A DNA stretch of 64,000 nt, from positions 9,088,501 through 9,152,500 of the forward strand of contig JAMPIT010000484.1 in assembly GCA_026261815.1 (NCBI GenBank), written 5' to 3'. The notes beneath the pieces were generated by a model. That model had not been told where the DNA came from. It saw only the letters and a program-made list of their open reading frames with translations, and ran no database searches. Below, in pieces: positions 23,701 to 34,500 of this stretch (positions within the stretch are counted from its first letter, which is position 1; each line of letters begins with the position of its first letter). This DNA is from Monarcha castaneiventris obscurior (Eukaryota > Chordata > Aves > Passeriformes > Monarchidae). The position numbers and the translations under genes are program-made.

Positions 23701-26076
23701 GCATCTCCTCCTGCTCCAGGTGTGTCTCCTGACAGCCTCTGTCTTGCAGGTATGTGACTGTGCTGTTCTACCTGAACAATGTAACTGGGGGAGGTGAAAC
23801 AGTCTTTCCTATCGCTGATAACAGAACGTACGAAGAGACGGTAAATGAACCTCGCCTATATATTACCCCTGGGGATTCTGAGTCCCTTTTTGAATGTCTT
23901 TATTCACTATGACTGCAGAAGGGGTCTGGTGCATGAGGTTGGCGTGCAGTAGCATTTGTAGCTAGAGGATTGGGGAAACCATGCTCCACTTACAGTCTTT
24001 TTCCTCTGAGGACAAGGGAAGAGGCATAGGACTTTGACAGCTCAACTCTCTCTGCTCAGAGGTGTGAGGTGTCAGGCAATGTGTTAAGAAATGGCAGCTG
24101 CTCAGAAACAGGTTATTAACATCCAGGGGCTTGAAAATGGCTGCTCCAGGTGGGTTATGAAAGCCCCTGCATCAACCTTAAGCCATCCTGTGGGACACTC
24201 AGGCAAGGGTGAGGGGCAGGGGCAACCCAGTGTGTGTGCCTTGTTCCAGCCGTGTTTGTGACATCTTCCCTATGGTTTTTCTCCAGTCTTTGATCCAGAA
24301 TGACATTGACCTGCGAGATACTCGGAAAAACTGTGACAAGGGCAATTTGCGAGTGAAACCTCAGCAAGGCACTGCTGTCTTCTGGTACAACTACCTGTCA
24401 GATGGAGAAGGTACAGGCTCGCTTCAAAACTGGGCTCTTGGGAGGGATAGGACTGCAGTGGGTGACAGCCATCATCTCCTTGCTGCAGCTGGGAGCTCAA
24501 AGAACAGCCAAAAAAAGGGTGGTAGCTGCCTGCTAGTGGGAACTGTAGAGTCTTCTTGTCACCAGCTGGATAGGAGGTTCCTGACTCTGAAAGGCCTTTG
24601 TTTACAGGCAGTAGGTCAGTGGCTCCTGATGTCTTTGGGGGACAGGACTAACTAGCAAACAAAGACCTTGGCTGCACTCACCATCACCAGCTGCCTTCCA
24701 TCCCGCTGTGTGAGCTGAAACTCCTGCTGGAACTTGGTCTGCAATTCAAAATGTGTCACTGATGTGGTGTTGCCCAAAGGGGTGGGGAGGGGAGGTAGAC
24801 AAAGGCACGACCGTCAGCTCTGCAGCACTGGGACACATGGGCCACCCCATGCCACGCTTGGGGCCAATGCCTGCTTTGTAGCTCAGCTGCAGCCCCATGA
24901 TGTGTCCTTGGGGCTGTTTTTGTCATGAAGCGCAGTGCGGTTTTCCCTGACAGGCTGGGAATTGACATGAATCTTTAAGGCTGCTGGTGAGTATGGCTCC
25001 AGAGGGTTTCCATAACAGATTTTGAGCTGTGGTGGGAGGAAGAAGTGTAGCATTCCAGGTCCCCTGAGAGCAGCCCATGTTTCCATCTCTAGAAAATCCA
25101 CTGAGGAGGTCACAAGACCAGCATTTGGGCTGTTGGGTGATAATATCAAGACTGTCACTCTCCTGTGAGAAGAGCCCTGTTGTGTTTTTATGAGCAATTT
25201 GTTCCTAAATGAAAAGTAGCTGCTGATGCAACTCTGCCACAGAAAAACGATAGGCACAAGCTTGTCAAGATGGACCCAGAGATGAGGTGATGCTCAGGGA
25301 CTGCCCAAGGCGGGGTTAGTAGTGATCAGTGTGGGAGGATGTTGGGAACTGCACTGGCCTCCACTGGAATACCTGCTCTGTGCAGCTGCAGGCTCACAGC
25401 TGAGGCATTGTAAACAGGTCAAGTAGAACTGCTGAAATGCAATCTCTAAAATGGCTGCAAGCCTCTGGCTTCCATGAGCCTTCTAGTGGCAGCACCATCT
25501 CTTCCATGCCAGCCTTACTTTTTTCCAAAAGAGCTGAGAAAAACAGCTGCTGTGATCTGGATTGTGAGAGCCACTTGTGCTGAGTGGAGACATGGAGGCA
25601 ATGGGCATTTTGCACTTAGGGAGCCTGCCCTGATGAGCTAACTCCTTGTAAGCTCTAGGGTGAGATAGCACCAGGATGGAGGGGTGCCAGGAAAAGTAAC
25701 TCCTTTAAGATGTATCTGAGCTCAAATCCAAGCAGGTAGTGCAGGCAGGAGAGATGGCATTAGTGTTTGCTGGCTGTTTGTCCCTGTGCAATCCCAGCTA
25801 TGCCTGCCCTCCTTGCCACCGTTTAACAGGGCTCTCTGCTCTGCAGGCTGGGTGGGGGAGCTGGACGACTTTGCTCTGCATGGGGGCTGCCTGGTCACTC
25901 AAGGCACTAAGTGGATCGCCAACAACTGGATCAACGTGGACCCTAACCGCCGGCGGCAGCAGCAGTTCCAGCAGGAGATGGAGCGTTTTGTGGGGGCTGA
26001 GGCGGGGGCCGGGGCCGGAGCCCCGGGCGAGTGGACAGTGGACAAGGCCTACAGCGGGGTGCACCTGGAGCTGTAG
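8228..26076 (+). CDS. P4HTM: P4HTM, transmembrane prolyl 4-hydroxylase of the ER
   Basis: P4HTM is an ER-membrane, Fe(II)/2-oxoglutarate-dependent prolyl 4-hydroxylase that can act on HIF-alpha. Nine exons: 8228-8500, 8571-8652, 18029-18219, 19229-19325, 21373-21535, 23141-23326, 23750-23840, 24287-24410 and 25847-26076. They total 1437 nt, or 478 aa (human 502). Visible in order: nine alanines, a type II membrane anchor (about 36-60), a proline run, EF-hand loops at 171-182 and 210-221, then the catalytic domain with the iron triad H301-x-D303 and H414 and the 2-oxoglutarate lysine K424. A possible N-glycosylation site is NNVT. Intron 1 has a GC donor (8501-8502). Intron 2 is 9.4 kb and houses an antisense sFRP gene; its 16.0-18.0 kb part shows no other gene. 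Intron 8 holds a copied piece of WDR6. The start was chosen for its Kozak-like context and family fit. Confidence 0.96.
10857..10894. repeat. Short tandem duplication, period 19 bp
   Basis: CAATGTGTCTCCAGCAG occurs twice, starting at 10857 and 10876, in intron 2 of P4HTM. This is a simple local duplication with no visible coding or regulatory content. Confidence 0.6.
10973..10978 (-). terminator. Candidate polyadenylation signal for the nested sFRP gene
   Basis: An AATAAA on the minus strand lies about 1.15 kb past the sFRP stop. I saw no closer canonical hexamer. The 3' end is otherwise unmarked, so this is only a candidate. Confidence 0.3.
11833..11870. repeat. Perfect 14-bp inverted repeat with 10-nt loop
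   Basis: The left arm CTAGTTTGTCCTCA (11833-11846) is exactly complementary to TGAGGACAAACTAG (11857-11870). It lies in P4HTM intron 2, about 260 bp beyond the stop codon of the antisense sFRP gene. It may therefore fall in that gene's 3' UTR and would fold in either transcript. Confidence 0.85.
12126..15891 (-). CDS. Secreted Frizzled-related protein, crescent/sizzled type, nested in P4HTM intron 2
   Basis: This is a complete four-exon gene on the opposite strand to its host: 15891-15566, 14803-14631, 13709-13623 and 12463-12126. It totals 924 nt, or 307 aa, all GT-AG with phases joining cleanly. It has a hydrophobic signal peptide (cleavage probably after A34), a Frizzled cysteine-rich domain from C43 ([60 protein letters not shown]), and a netrin-like domain ([37 protein letters not shown]). 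The Frizzled domain looks closest to crescent. The sister sizzled binds and inhibits Tolloid/BMP1 proteases, and crescent antagonises Wnt signalling. Both are, to my knowledge, missing from placental mammals. The CRD has the ten expected cysteines plus one extra. A short polythreonine run (codons near 12420-12435) lies in the netrin-like domain. Crescent versus sizzled needs a tree. Confidence 0.92.
12656..12990 (-). mobile_element. CR1 LINE 3' fragment in sFRP intron 3
   Basis: The plus strand reads as the reverse complement of an avian CR1 3' end. Recognisable pieces in order are CACAGAATTACTTAGGTTGG, AATACCTCAAAGATCAAGTT, ACTGCCACATCTACATTTC, AGGGATGGTGACTCAACCCC, AGCAGCCTGTTCCAGTGCTT and GTTACTTGGGAGAAAAGACC. 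The element is diverged and truncated, with no reverse transcriptase reading frame left. The right boundary is approximate. Confidence 0.88.
15951..15959 (-). promoter_or_regulatory. TATA box of the nested sFRP gene
   Basis: TATAAAAGG on the minus strand lies 60 bp upstream of the sFRP start codon, which implies a 5' UTR of only about 30-35 nt. Its flanks are not CpG-rich, unlike the housekeeping promoters in this window. This fits a regulated, tissue-restricted gene. Confidence 0.75.
19704..19739. repeat. Perfect 16-bp inverted repeat with 4-nt loop
   Basis: GGTAACAAGAGCTCTG (19704-19719) is followed by ACTA and its exact complement CAGAGCTCTTGTTACC (19724-19739). It lies in P4HTM intron 4. 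It would form a very stable hairpin in pre-mRNA or a cruciform in DNA. Confidence 0.9.
25252..25407 (+). pseudogene. Copied fragment of WDR6 (exon 2 end plus intron 2 start) in P4HTM intron 8
   Basis: These 156 bp match 28839-28994 with only three mismatches and no gaps, about 98% identity, in the same orientation and 3.6 kb away. The copy holds the last 35 nt of WDR6 exon 2 (encoding HKLVKMDPE), its GT donor, and about 120 bp of WDR6 intron 2. Weaker similarity runs a few bases further left. It has no open frame joined to the P4HTM exons. The intronic part matches too, so this is a DNA-level segmental copy, not a retrocopy. Confidence 0.9.
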
Positions 26077-26175
26077 TGCCGGGGTGGGGGGGCGGGTGCT
26101 GCCGCGCGCACGTGACTCTTTCCCGCGCAGGGCGGGGGGGCGGGGCCGCGGGGGTGGGGGGGGGGTGCGTGCGCC

Positions 26176-26181
26176 AATAAA
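26176..26181 (+). terminator. P4HTM polyadenylation signal
   Basis: An AATAAA lies 100 bp after the P4HTM stop, the only canonical signal before the WDR6 promoter. It implies a 3' UTR of roughly 120 nt ending less than 130 bp from the WDR6 start codon. Confidence 0.8.
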
Positions 26182-26224
26182 GCGTGGAGACACGGGCGCC
26201 GCTTCCGCGCGCTGTCGGGGCGGG

Positions 26225-26314
26225 GCTGACCAATGGGCGGTGGGCTGGGCGGTGGCACGTGGGGCCCGGCCAATGAGCGTTGGGGGGAGCGGTGGTGGGG
26301 CAGGTGCCGCCAAG
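26225..26314 (+). promoter_or_regulatory. WDR6 promoter with two CCAAT boxes and an E-box
   Basis: Two CCAAT boxes start at 26230 and 26270, exactly 40 bp apart. A CACGTG E-box sits between them at 26256-26261. GC boxes surround them and no TATA box is seen. Paired CCAAT boxes suggest NF-Y, and CACGTG suggests MYC or USF, both inferred from consensus only. Confidence 0.65.
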
Positions 26315-29300
26315 ATGGAGTCGGTAGCGCTGGTGGCGCCGGTGACAGCGCTGGCGTTCGCGGGGGACATGCTGCTGGCGGGTGAGCGGTGGGACTGGGA
26401 CGGGGCGGGCAGCGGGACCAGCGGCGGCGGCTGACGCGGTGTCCCACAGGTATGGGCCCGGAGGTGGTGGCGTTTCGGCTGAGCGGCAGCGGGCCAGCGC
26501 GGCGGCGGCGGGCCGGCGGAGCGTGCTGCGTGAGACCAGCGTGCAGGGGCTGCGTGTCGAGCCGGGGCCCGGGCCGGCGGCGCGAGTAGCGGTCTTCGGT
26601 GGGCGCTGGCTGGCGGTGCTGGCGGTGCGGCGCGACGGAGCGGGCGGCGGGCCACGGCTGGCGGCGTGCGGCGGCGGGGCCGCGCGAGAGCTCGGGGCGC
26701 GGGTGTGGGAGGTGCGGTGGGTGGCGGGCGGGCGGCTGGCGCTGGCGCTGGGCGGTGGGAGCGTGGCGCTCTACGAGTGGCGGGGCGGTGGGTGCTGGCT
26801 GCGGCGGGCGAGCTGTGGTGGGGCTGGGGCGCTGCGCTGCGCCGTGCTGGCGGGGGTGGGCTGGGCGCGGCTGGCGCTGGCGGCCGGCACGGCGACGGGG
26901 ACCGTGGCGGTGTGGCGGGCGGCGGCGGCCACGGCCCCGCAGCGGCAGCTGCGCGGGCACCGGGGCGCGGTGCTGGCACTCTGCTACGCGGCGTCGCGGG
27001 GGCTGCTCGCCTCTGCCTCTGAAGACCGCAGCGTGCGGCTCTGGGCCGTGGGCGAGTTGGGCGGCGGGGAGGCAGACGGGGCTGGCGCCTGCCTGCTGGT
27101 GTGCTACGGGCACGGGGCGCGAGTGGCCGCCGTGGTGCTGCGGGGGCCGCTCCCGGTTAGCGCCGGGGAGGACGGCGCCTGCCTGGAGTGGGGCGGCGGC
27201 GGCGGCGTGCGGCGGGCGCGGCGCGGGCACCGCGGGGCCCTGCGCGCCCTGGCCCTGCGCCCCGCCGGCGGCTGCCTGGCCACGGGCGGCGACGACGGCG
27301 GCGTCCGGCTCTGGCGGCCCCGGCGGGCGGCCCCGAAGGCGTTCCCGGCGGCTGCGGTACTAGGGGCCCCGGAGCGGCCGCGGGCCGTGCTGCTGTTGGG
27401 GCCGCGGCGGGTGCTGGCGCTGGGCGAGGCGGGCGGGCTGGCGATGTTCGAGGCGACTCAGGGGCGGTGGGAGCCAGTGCTGCACCCCACCGACAGCGGG
27501 CCCCGCGCCGTGCTGGCGGCCGCCCCGCTACACGGACGGGACGAGACGCTCTGCGCCGTGGCCGCCGGCGACGGGCGCCTCCTCCTTTTCGCCTTGAGCC
27601 GGCCCGAGGCCGCCACCAAGCACAGGCTGTTCGAGGGGGCCGTGCACGGGCTGAGCTGGGCCCCCCGCCCCGGGCTGCCCCCCGCCACCGCTGCTGCCCT
27701 TCTGGCCTCCGGGCCCGACGGGGAGATGCTCTGGCTGGACGTCACCCACCGCCCCGGGCAGGCACCCTGGGTGCGCCTCATGGGTCGGTACCTGCTACCT
27801 CCCTGCAAGCAGCGCTGGCACACCTGCGCTGCCTTCCTGCCCCAGGAAGGGTTCCTTGTCTGCGGGGACCGCCGGGGCTCACTCCTCCTCTTCTCCTGCA
27901 GCAGCTCCTCGGGGTCGGCTGCAGAAAGCACCAGCATTGCCAATGGTGGCACTGACCCAGTTGTTGAGGCCTCCAGCAATGAGTTGGAGCCCTCTTGCTT
28001 GTTGCCCAAAGGGGCTCTTCCTCCTAAATCCCCATTGTCAGTGCTCTTCGGACTCCACGGGAAGACAGGAGTTACCTCGGTGACCATCCACAGGGGCTAC
28101 ATTTACAGCACTGGCCGGGATGGTGTCTACCGCCAGCTCCGCTTGCAGGACCAGCAGCTGGAGGTCCTGCAGAAGCACAGGCCCTGCAAAGGGCTGCAGT
28201 GGATTGAGGAGCTGCGCTTCACCTCAGATGGGGACCTGCTTGTGCTGGGCTTTCACGCTGACAACTTTGTTGTGTGGAGCAGCAGGACCGGTGATAATCT
28301 CCACTGCATCCCCTGTGGAGGCGGGCACCGCTCCTGGAGCTACTGCAGCAGTCCCTTGGCCGAGGCGTTCGCCTTTATCAAGTCTGGGGATGTGATGCTG
28401 TACCACCACGAGGCTGAGCCCTGTGAGCAGCAGGTGCTGCTGGCATCCCTGCACGGGCGGGAGATCACCTGTGTGCGGCGCCTGGGGGCCATGGAAGTGC
28501 CCGGCCACGCCACCCTTAACGTGTTTGTCACCGGCAGCGAGGACACCACAGCCTGTGTCCTGGTGCTCAGTGAGAACTCTCGGGCAGCCGTGCCCCTTGC
28601 CCGCCTCAGTGACCACATTTCCAGTGTGAGGGCGCTGGCATTTGCCATGGGAGCTGGAGATGAGGGCTTTGGTGATGAGGGCTTGTCTGCCCTGCTCTTC
28701 TCTGCAGGTGGCCGGGCACAGATTGAGTGCTACCAGCTGCTGTGCACTGGGGACACAGTATCTGAGAGTGCTGTGGCCTGCCAGGTCATCCATGTGGCCT
28801 CCCACCGGCTGGACAAGCACTGGGAGCAGAAGAAGAACAGGCACAAGCTTGTCAAGATGGACCCAGAGACGAGGTGATGCTCAGGGACTGCCCAAGGCAG
28901 GGTTAGTAGTGATCAGTGTGGGAGGGTGTTGGGAACTGCACTGGCCTCCACTGGAATACCTGCTCTGTGCAGCTGCAGGCTCACAGCTGAGGCAGACAGG
29001 GCCAATGTGACTTCACATATGATTCCTGGTGTACAGTGTCCTGTGGGCCTTAAGGGGCTTTTGGCGTTAGGGAAAGGCTCAGGGCTGCTCTCCTGGGCCA
29101 CCCCCCTCCATGGGGCCACAGAGGTGTTGGTGAGTGTTGTGTCTTTGCTGCAGGTACATGTCCCTATCAGTTGTGCCTGGGACCAGCACCAAGCAGCTGC
29201 CAACACCCTGGAAGTTCCTGGCTGCTGCCTGCAGTGATGGATCAGTCCGGTGAGAAGCCATCATGGGGCTGGACAGGGAGAATGGAGCTGGTGATGGCAG

Positions 29301-30439
29301 CAGAGAGGGCTCCACACAGGAGGCTGCTGCCATGGATGTGACCTGCTCTGAGCTGGGCATAGGACAGTGCATGGTGGGAAATGGGGCAGTGGTGTCAGGA
29401 GCTCCTATTCTCCCACAGCCAACTACCCTCTGCTCCATTACAGGATCTTTGGGCTGCTGGAGGCTGCACGGAAGTTGGTGCTGGTGGCAGAGTCATTTCA
29501 CCACCAGCGCTGTGTACTGAAGGTGGAGGCGTTCCTGCACACGTGGGCAGGAGGGGAGAGGTGAGCCCAGAATGCTGGGCTGTGACAGATGGGTTGTGGG
29601 GAGAAATGTCTGTCCTTGCAGCAATGGCAGCTCAGCAGGTAGAGGGAAGGGAGAAGTTAATCCCTGGGGGTTGTTCTGCCACTTCCATGAATCTCAGTGG
29701 AGACCCTCAGAGCTGCAGCCAGAAACTCCCCCTCCACCCCCTTTCTAGGAGGCACCTCCTGTGCACTGCAGCCACTGACGGCAGCATTGCCTTCTGGGAC
29801 ATCACTGGCCCCATCATGGACGCGGTGGATGCCCTGCACCAAGCAGAGGGAGAGATGCAGCCCTTGGGTGAGTGCTGCTGCCTGGCAGCTCTTCTGCTCC
29901 CTCTAACCAGGGTGAGAGTTGCTCTCCTAACCGAGCCTGTTTTCCTAGCCCTGGACGCGCCGCTGGTCACCATCATGGCCCACAGCTGCGGAGTGAACAG
30001 CCTCCACATCCGCAAGACGCCTGAGGGACAATACCTGGTGGCCAGTGGCAGTGATGATGGCTCCATCCATGTCTGCCTGCTGGAGGTGGCCCTGGGCAGG
30101 GGTGAGGCCGCAGCAGGGACCTGCCTGCAGGTCCTGGAGCGGGTGTCCAGGCCCTGTGCCCATGCTGCCCACGTGACGGGAATCCGGGTGCTGCGGCCAG
30201 ACCTGATGCTCTCTGCCTCAGTGGACCAGCGTCTGACACTGTGGAACCGGCGCCCGGGCGAGCTGGTACCCCTCAGCACCACCTTCTTCCATGTGCCTGA
30301 CCTGGCCGAGCTGGACTGCTGGGAGGTGGCAGAGGCCGGGGGTGAGCTGCGGTACTACTGTGTGCTCTGCGGGCAGGGCCTGGAGCTGCTGTGTGGCACA
30401 GCCCCCTCCAAACCTCCTCCACGAGAGGCTCCCCGGTAG
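26315..30439 (+). CDS. WDR6: WDR6, WD40 scaffold for tRNA wobble-base 2'-O-methylation; apparent 1-bp frameshift
   Basis: WDR6 partners the methyltransferase FTSJ1 to 2'-O-methylate position 34 of tRNAs. Six exons: 26315-26381, 26450-28873, 29154-29249, 29444-29560, 29749-29867 and 29949-30439. WD repeats are recognisable throughout (LLASASEDRSVRLWAV, KQRWHTCAAFLPQEGFLVCG, DNFVVWSS, SGSDDGSIHV, LSASVDQRLTLWNR). The exons sum to 3314 nt, one short of a multiple of three. Exon 1 splices into a frame reading GPEVVAFRLSGSG, matching the family. That frame stops at 26589, while the rest of exon 2 is open in the preceding frame. The break lies in a CGG run at about 26487-26530, where one base seems missing. 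With that base the protein would be about 1104 aa (human 1121). An assembly error is likeliest; an acceptor at 26464 would restore frame but has no pyrimidine tract. Confidence 0.94.
28839..28994 (+). repeat. Source copy of the 156-bp duplicated segment
   Basis: This span crosses the end of WDR6 exon 2 (donor after 28873) and the start of intron 2. Its near-identical copy is at 25252-25407. It is taken as the source because it sits in a conserved coding exon with a working donor. Confidence 0.9.
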
Positions 30440-31220
30440 TGGGGTAGGTGTGTGACACATCAAGGTCCCTTCCTGCATTGGGAGGGCACCCTGCGCTTGG
30501 GCTCTGCCCATCACTGCAGCCGCTACCTCCAGCCTGCACACTGATGTGTCCTGTCCTGAGGGGACAGGCATGTTTGGCTCCTTTAGGGGCAGCACAGCCA
30601 TGGCTGGGGTGCACAAAGCGGATGGTCTCAGGGAAGAAGGCAGATGTGATCCTGCCTGGACAAGCTTGGGGCTCCCCATGCAGTAAAGAAGTGGGGTTGT
30701 CAGTCCCTCTTGCCCAGGAGAAGCTCTTTCTCTCCAAGCTGTGAAGGACTCATGTCTGGGTTTTCCAGTCTTCGTCTCAGAGAGGAGCCTTGCATGGGAG
30801 GGCACTGAGGCCATGGCCTGGCCCTGGTAGCTTGAGAGCAGCAACAGGCCAGGAAGGGTCAGGCACTGGTGTGACACATGGTGGGCTGCAGCCCTGTGTG
30901 CCCTGAGACAGGGCCCTATGTGATAGTCCTGGCCCTGCAGTGCTGAGGATGGTGCTGAAATGAACAGGGATGCTGACCCTCACAGCAGCACCCTGTGGTG
31001 TGAGGGGTGGCTGCCCACAAATGCCAAGTGGGTTATTCCTGCACAGCAGAAGCACCCAGGACAGTCAGACCAAAGGAAGGACAAAGAACCCTGAGGTCAG
31101 ACACACAGAGCATTTGTCCAGCAAGAAGTGTATTGGACCCCAGTACTGGGGCCTGGCTCAGAGCCAGGCTCAGAGCCCAGTGGAACCTCAGGAGCTCCCT
31201 GCCAGCACAGAGCCCCCGTC

Positions 31221-31226
31221 AATAAA
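31221..31226 (+). terminator. Candidate WDR6 polyadenylation signal
   Basis: An AATAAA lies about 780 bp after the WDR6 stop, in the 1.14 kb gap between the convergent stops of WDR6 and DALRD3. I saw no canonical minus-strand hexamer for DALRD3 in this gap. Confidence 0.5.
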
Positions 31227-31582
31227 CAGTTTTGAGGGAAGTGAAGTTGGCGTCTGTCTGGCTTTGTCATGACTGGTCCCTGGTGCCACCTCCCCAGTAC
31301 TCCCAGCCCAGCTTCTGGGGTGCCACACAAGCCCTTTTCCCTTCTGCTGGTGTGGACGTGGAGGGGCATCCATGTCCCACACTGGACACAGCTGCAGGGA
31401 GCACAGACCAATCCCCAAACACCATGGGCCATGGGAAGGGAAGCACCTGCATAGGGCTGAGTTGTGCCCTGCCTGCCCCCGGCACAGCCCCTCACCCTGC
31501 CAGGAGAATGTGCCCTGTTCTCCCTTACAAAATGTGGTGTGTAGGTGACTGTCACACCATGGCACAGCTCTTCAGGGGTGGC

Positions 31583-34500
31583 TCAGATCTGGCTGAGAGG
31601 AGGGAGGTGCAGAGTTGCCAGTGCACTGTGGAACATATCCCTCACTGCTCCCAGCAGCTGGAGGCGGGCAAACATCTGGTCAAAGAGGTGAGGGAACGGC
31701 TCCTGCAGGGAGAAGGGTGGCAGCTTGGGGCTGGTGGCCAAACTGCCTCTCGACAGGCTGGCCCTGCAGGTATTGCTGCCTGTGCACCCTTGGAGGCTGG
31801 GGCAGGGGGACATCACACTGCTGGCACCATTCCCCACATGGCTGCCCCCCAAGTACAGTGCATCCCCAAAAGGACTGCACAGGGCCACAAGGCTGCAGGC
31901 CGGGACATCCAACTCACCCCCAGGATATGCACCCGGTTGTAGTAGGAGCTGAAATCCATGCTGAGCTGGATCAGGAACTTGCACACCTGCAAGGCAAAGA
32001 CGTTCTCATGGCAAAGTGAATTCTAGCTGGTCTTGGGCCCTTACCCACCCCAAGCACAGCAGAAACTGCCCCAGCGGCATTGCAATCTATTCTGTCAGCA
32101 CCAGCCCTGTGTTGCTCACTAGTGGGCAGCACCTGCTGCTGGCACGGAGCTTTGCCCTAGGCTGGGACTGCTGGAGCAGCACCCTTGGGTGCTATGGCAC
32201 ATGGCACTTACTGTCTCTGTATTGGCAGTGATCCGGATCCCCTTGGAGGGTGGGGGCAGCTGTGCTGCCTGCTGCAGGACTTCAGGGAAGGGCAGGAGAT
32301 AGTTGAAGAGCAGGAGCCATTCACCCTGTGAAGGGATTACATGTCTCAGTGTCAGATTCTCCTGGGCCAGTAGCATCCATCGCCAGAGCCAAGGGTGCCC
32401 AGATCTCCCCATTCCTCCTCTCAGCACTCACTTCTTCTCGGAGGCAGGAGAAGTTCAGTTCAGACACTGGTGGCAGAGGGGGGTATGTGCCTGGAAAGCA
32501 GGAAGACTGTTGTGCCCAAAGAAGCGCCTGTGGCTCCAGGAGTGCCTGTCAGAGGAGAGTAGTGGGGCTGGTGCTCACCCCGCTCCACAGCCCGCTGGAA
32601 GGTGTCGAAGAGCGTGGCCAGACGGGCACAGTTGTACATCACGAAGGCACCACTCTTCGTTCCCTTTGTGGAGATGCTGTTGTTCTCCAGGTCCAGGGTG
32701 ATCTGAGGGCAAGAAACAGTCCAGGCTGCTCAGCACAGATCCACTCTGCTCCCATAGCCTGCCAGCCCTGGCTCCATGCAAGCCATTGTCCTACCTGACT
32801 CCGGTGAGCAGTGCTCAGCATCTCAAACCTGATGGCAGCCACTGTCAGGGTATCAATCACCTCTGTCCAGGCCTCATCTGTGGAGAACATAGGTGCCATC
32901 ATGCAGAGCTTGCTCCATTCCCATGTATGGATACCCCCAGCACGCAGGCAGGACACCTCTGCCAGGACCAGGTAGCAGTGAGGACCACCACACCGCTGGC
33001 CCTGGCTCCCATCAGAAGGAGCTGCTGTGCACCAGTGCCCTGGATATGCAGATGCCTTCCCAAAGCAAGGGCAGCACCTAGCTCCATTCTGGAGGGGAGA
33101 AGGAGCACCCTTGCAGGGGTGCAGCCCGCCCTTGCTGTGGACTCATGGGAGCAATGAAGGTGGGATGGAGCAGTATCCATGCATGGAGCCCCAGTGCAAA
33201 CTCTCACCTTGTGCAAGCTCCCCATACTTTATCACGGAAGCTTCATACATCTGGCGCTTTCGGAGCCTGAGAGAAACACAGACACTTAGAGCCACCCACT
33301 GTAGGCTGAGCTGGCCCACAGGGAGCCTTGGCAGGAGAGGAAACAGCAGGTGCCGTGCACACCAACTTACTGGAAGTACTGGTCTGCCCCAATGGGCGAT
33401 GAGGGGTTAGTCACCTTCACTGGCCCACAGACAAGGTATTTCTGAAAGACAGAGAGGCTGAGGCTGGGAACTGAGTGAAATCCACCCGTTCTAAACCTAG
33501 TCCTGAGCCAAGGATGGATGCTGGGGGCCATACTGAGGAGGGTCAGAGGTTGCTCTTGCTCACCTGCAAAGCTGTGTGAGCTCCCAGATCCAAAATCCTC
33601 CAGAGCACATCCAGCTGCTGCTGCTGGAATTCCTCCTCACAGTTCACCACATGTATGATGCTGCAGCAACTGTTCTGGCCTTTGGCCTGCAGCAGAGCAC
33701 AACAGGGAGCTCAATCCTATTGCCTGGCAGAAGGGAAGGACATTTGGGAAGCAAGAGGCAGACAGTGCCGGCGGGTCACTCACTGGGCACTGCAGAACAG
33801 CTTCCTGCAGCTCAGCCAAGGACCACAGTGTCCCCTCCGTCACTGAAAGAAGGAGGGACACAGTGGGACAGGGGGTTCTCCAGCCCCCACCACCCCACAC
33901 CATTGGGTCTGCCCCAGGCTCAAACCAGACTGAAGGGGACTAAGAGGGGAAAGCAATTTGTGTCCAATCCCCCTATTTTTGCTGAAAAACAACTGAAAGG
34001 AAACAGGCCTATTGGCACCCATTCAGCCCCCATTGCCACACCTGAGCTGTTGTACATGTGAGGCTCACCGAAAAGCACATCTAGATTGGGGTCGTAGCCC
34101 ACCAAGCCCTGCTGCTCCACGAAGCTCTTCAGGTGCACCTTAAAGATGACACCCTCGGCTGTGCCCGGCCCCTGCTCACAGGCTGCGGCACAGGGGCACT
34201 GGCCTAGCGCTGCCTTCAAGGCCGAGACGGCGTCAGCGAGGGACGAGCCACCGGAGCCGGAGGGCCAGCAGATGCGGAGTTGCCGCAGGACGTCCCAGTT
34301 CCTCTCCTCGGTGAGGGCAGGGACCAAGCGGACGCCGACCCTGCGAGAGAGAGCGAGGCAGGCGGTGGGAGCGGCGGACGCTGGGGCGCGGAGCCGGGAG
34401 GAGGACGGGACAGAGGCACTCACCCCTGGGCACGCAGCAGCTGGGCCAGGTGGTCGGCCAGCAGGACGGCGCGGAGGTGGCGGGGCCGCAGGGCAGCGGC

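Noticed and set aside
26382..26449. The 831-codon open frame that begins at 26382 as the WDR6 start
   Set aside because: Its first codons lie in intron 1, after the GT donor at 26382. The family-like N terminus starts at 26315 and splices to 26450.
26460..26466. Alternative WDR6 exon 2 acceptor at 26464
   Set aside because: It would restore frame, but it has no pyrimidine tract and loses the conserved GPEV segment. A missing base is the simpler explanation.
25798..27230. Two 393-codon minus-strand frames over P4HTM exon 9 and WDR6
   Set aside because: They are proline-, alanine- and arginine-rich shadows of GC-rich coding sequence on the other strand, with no splice or domain support.
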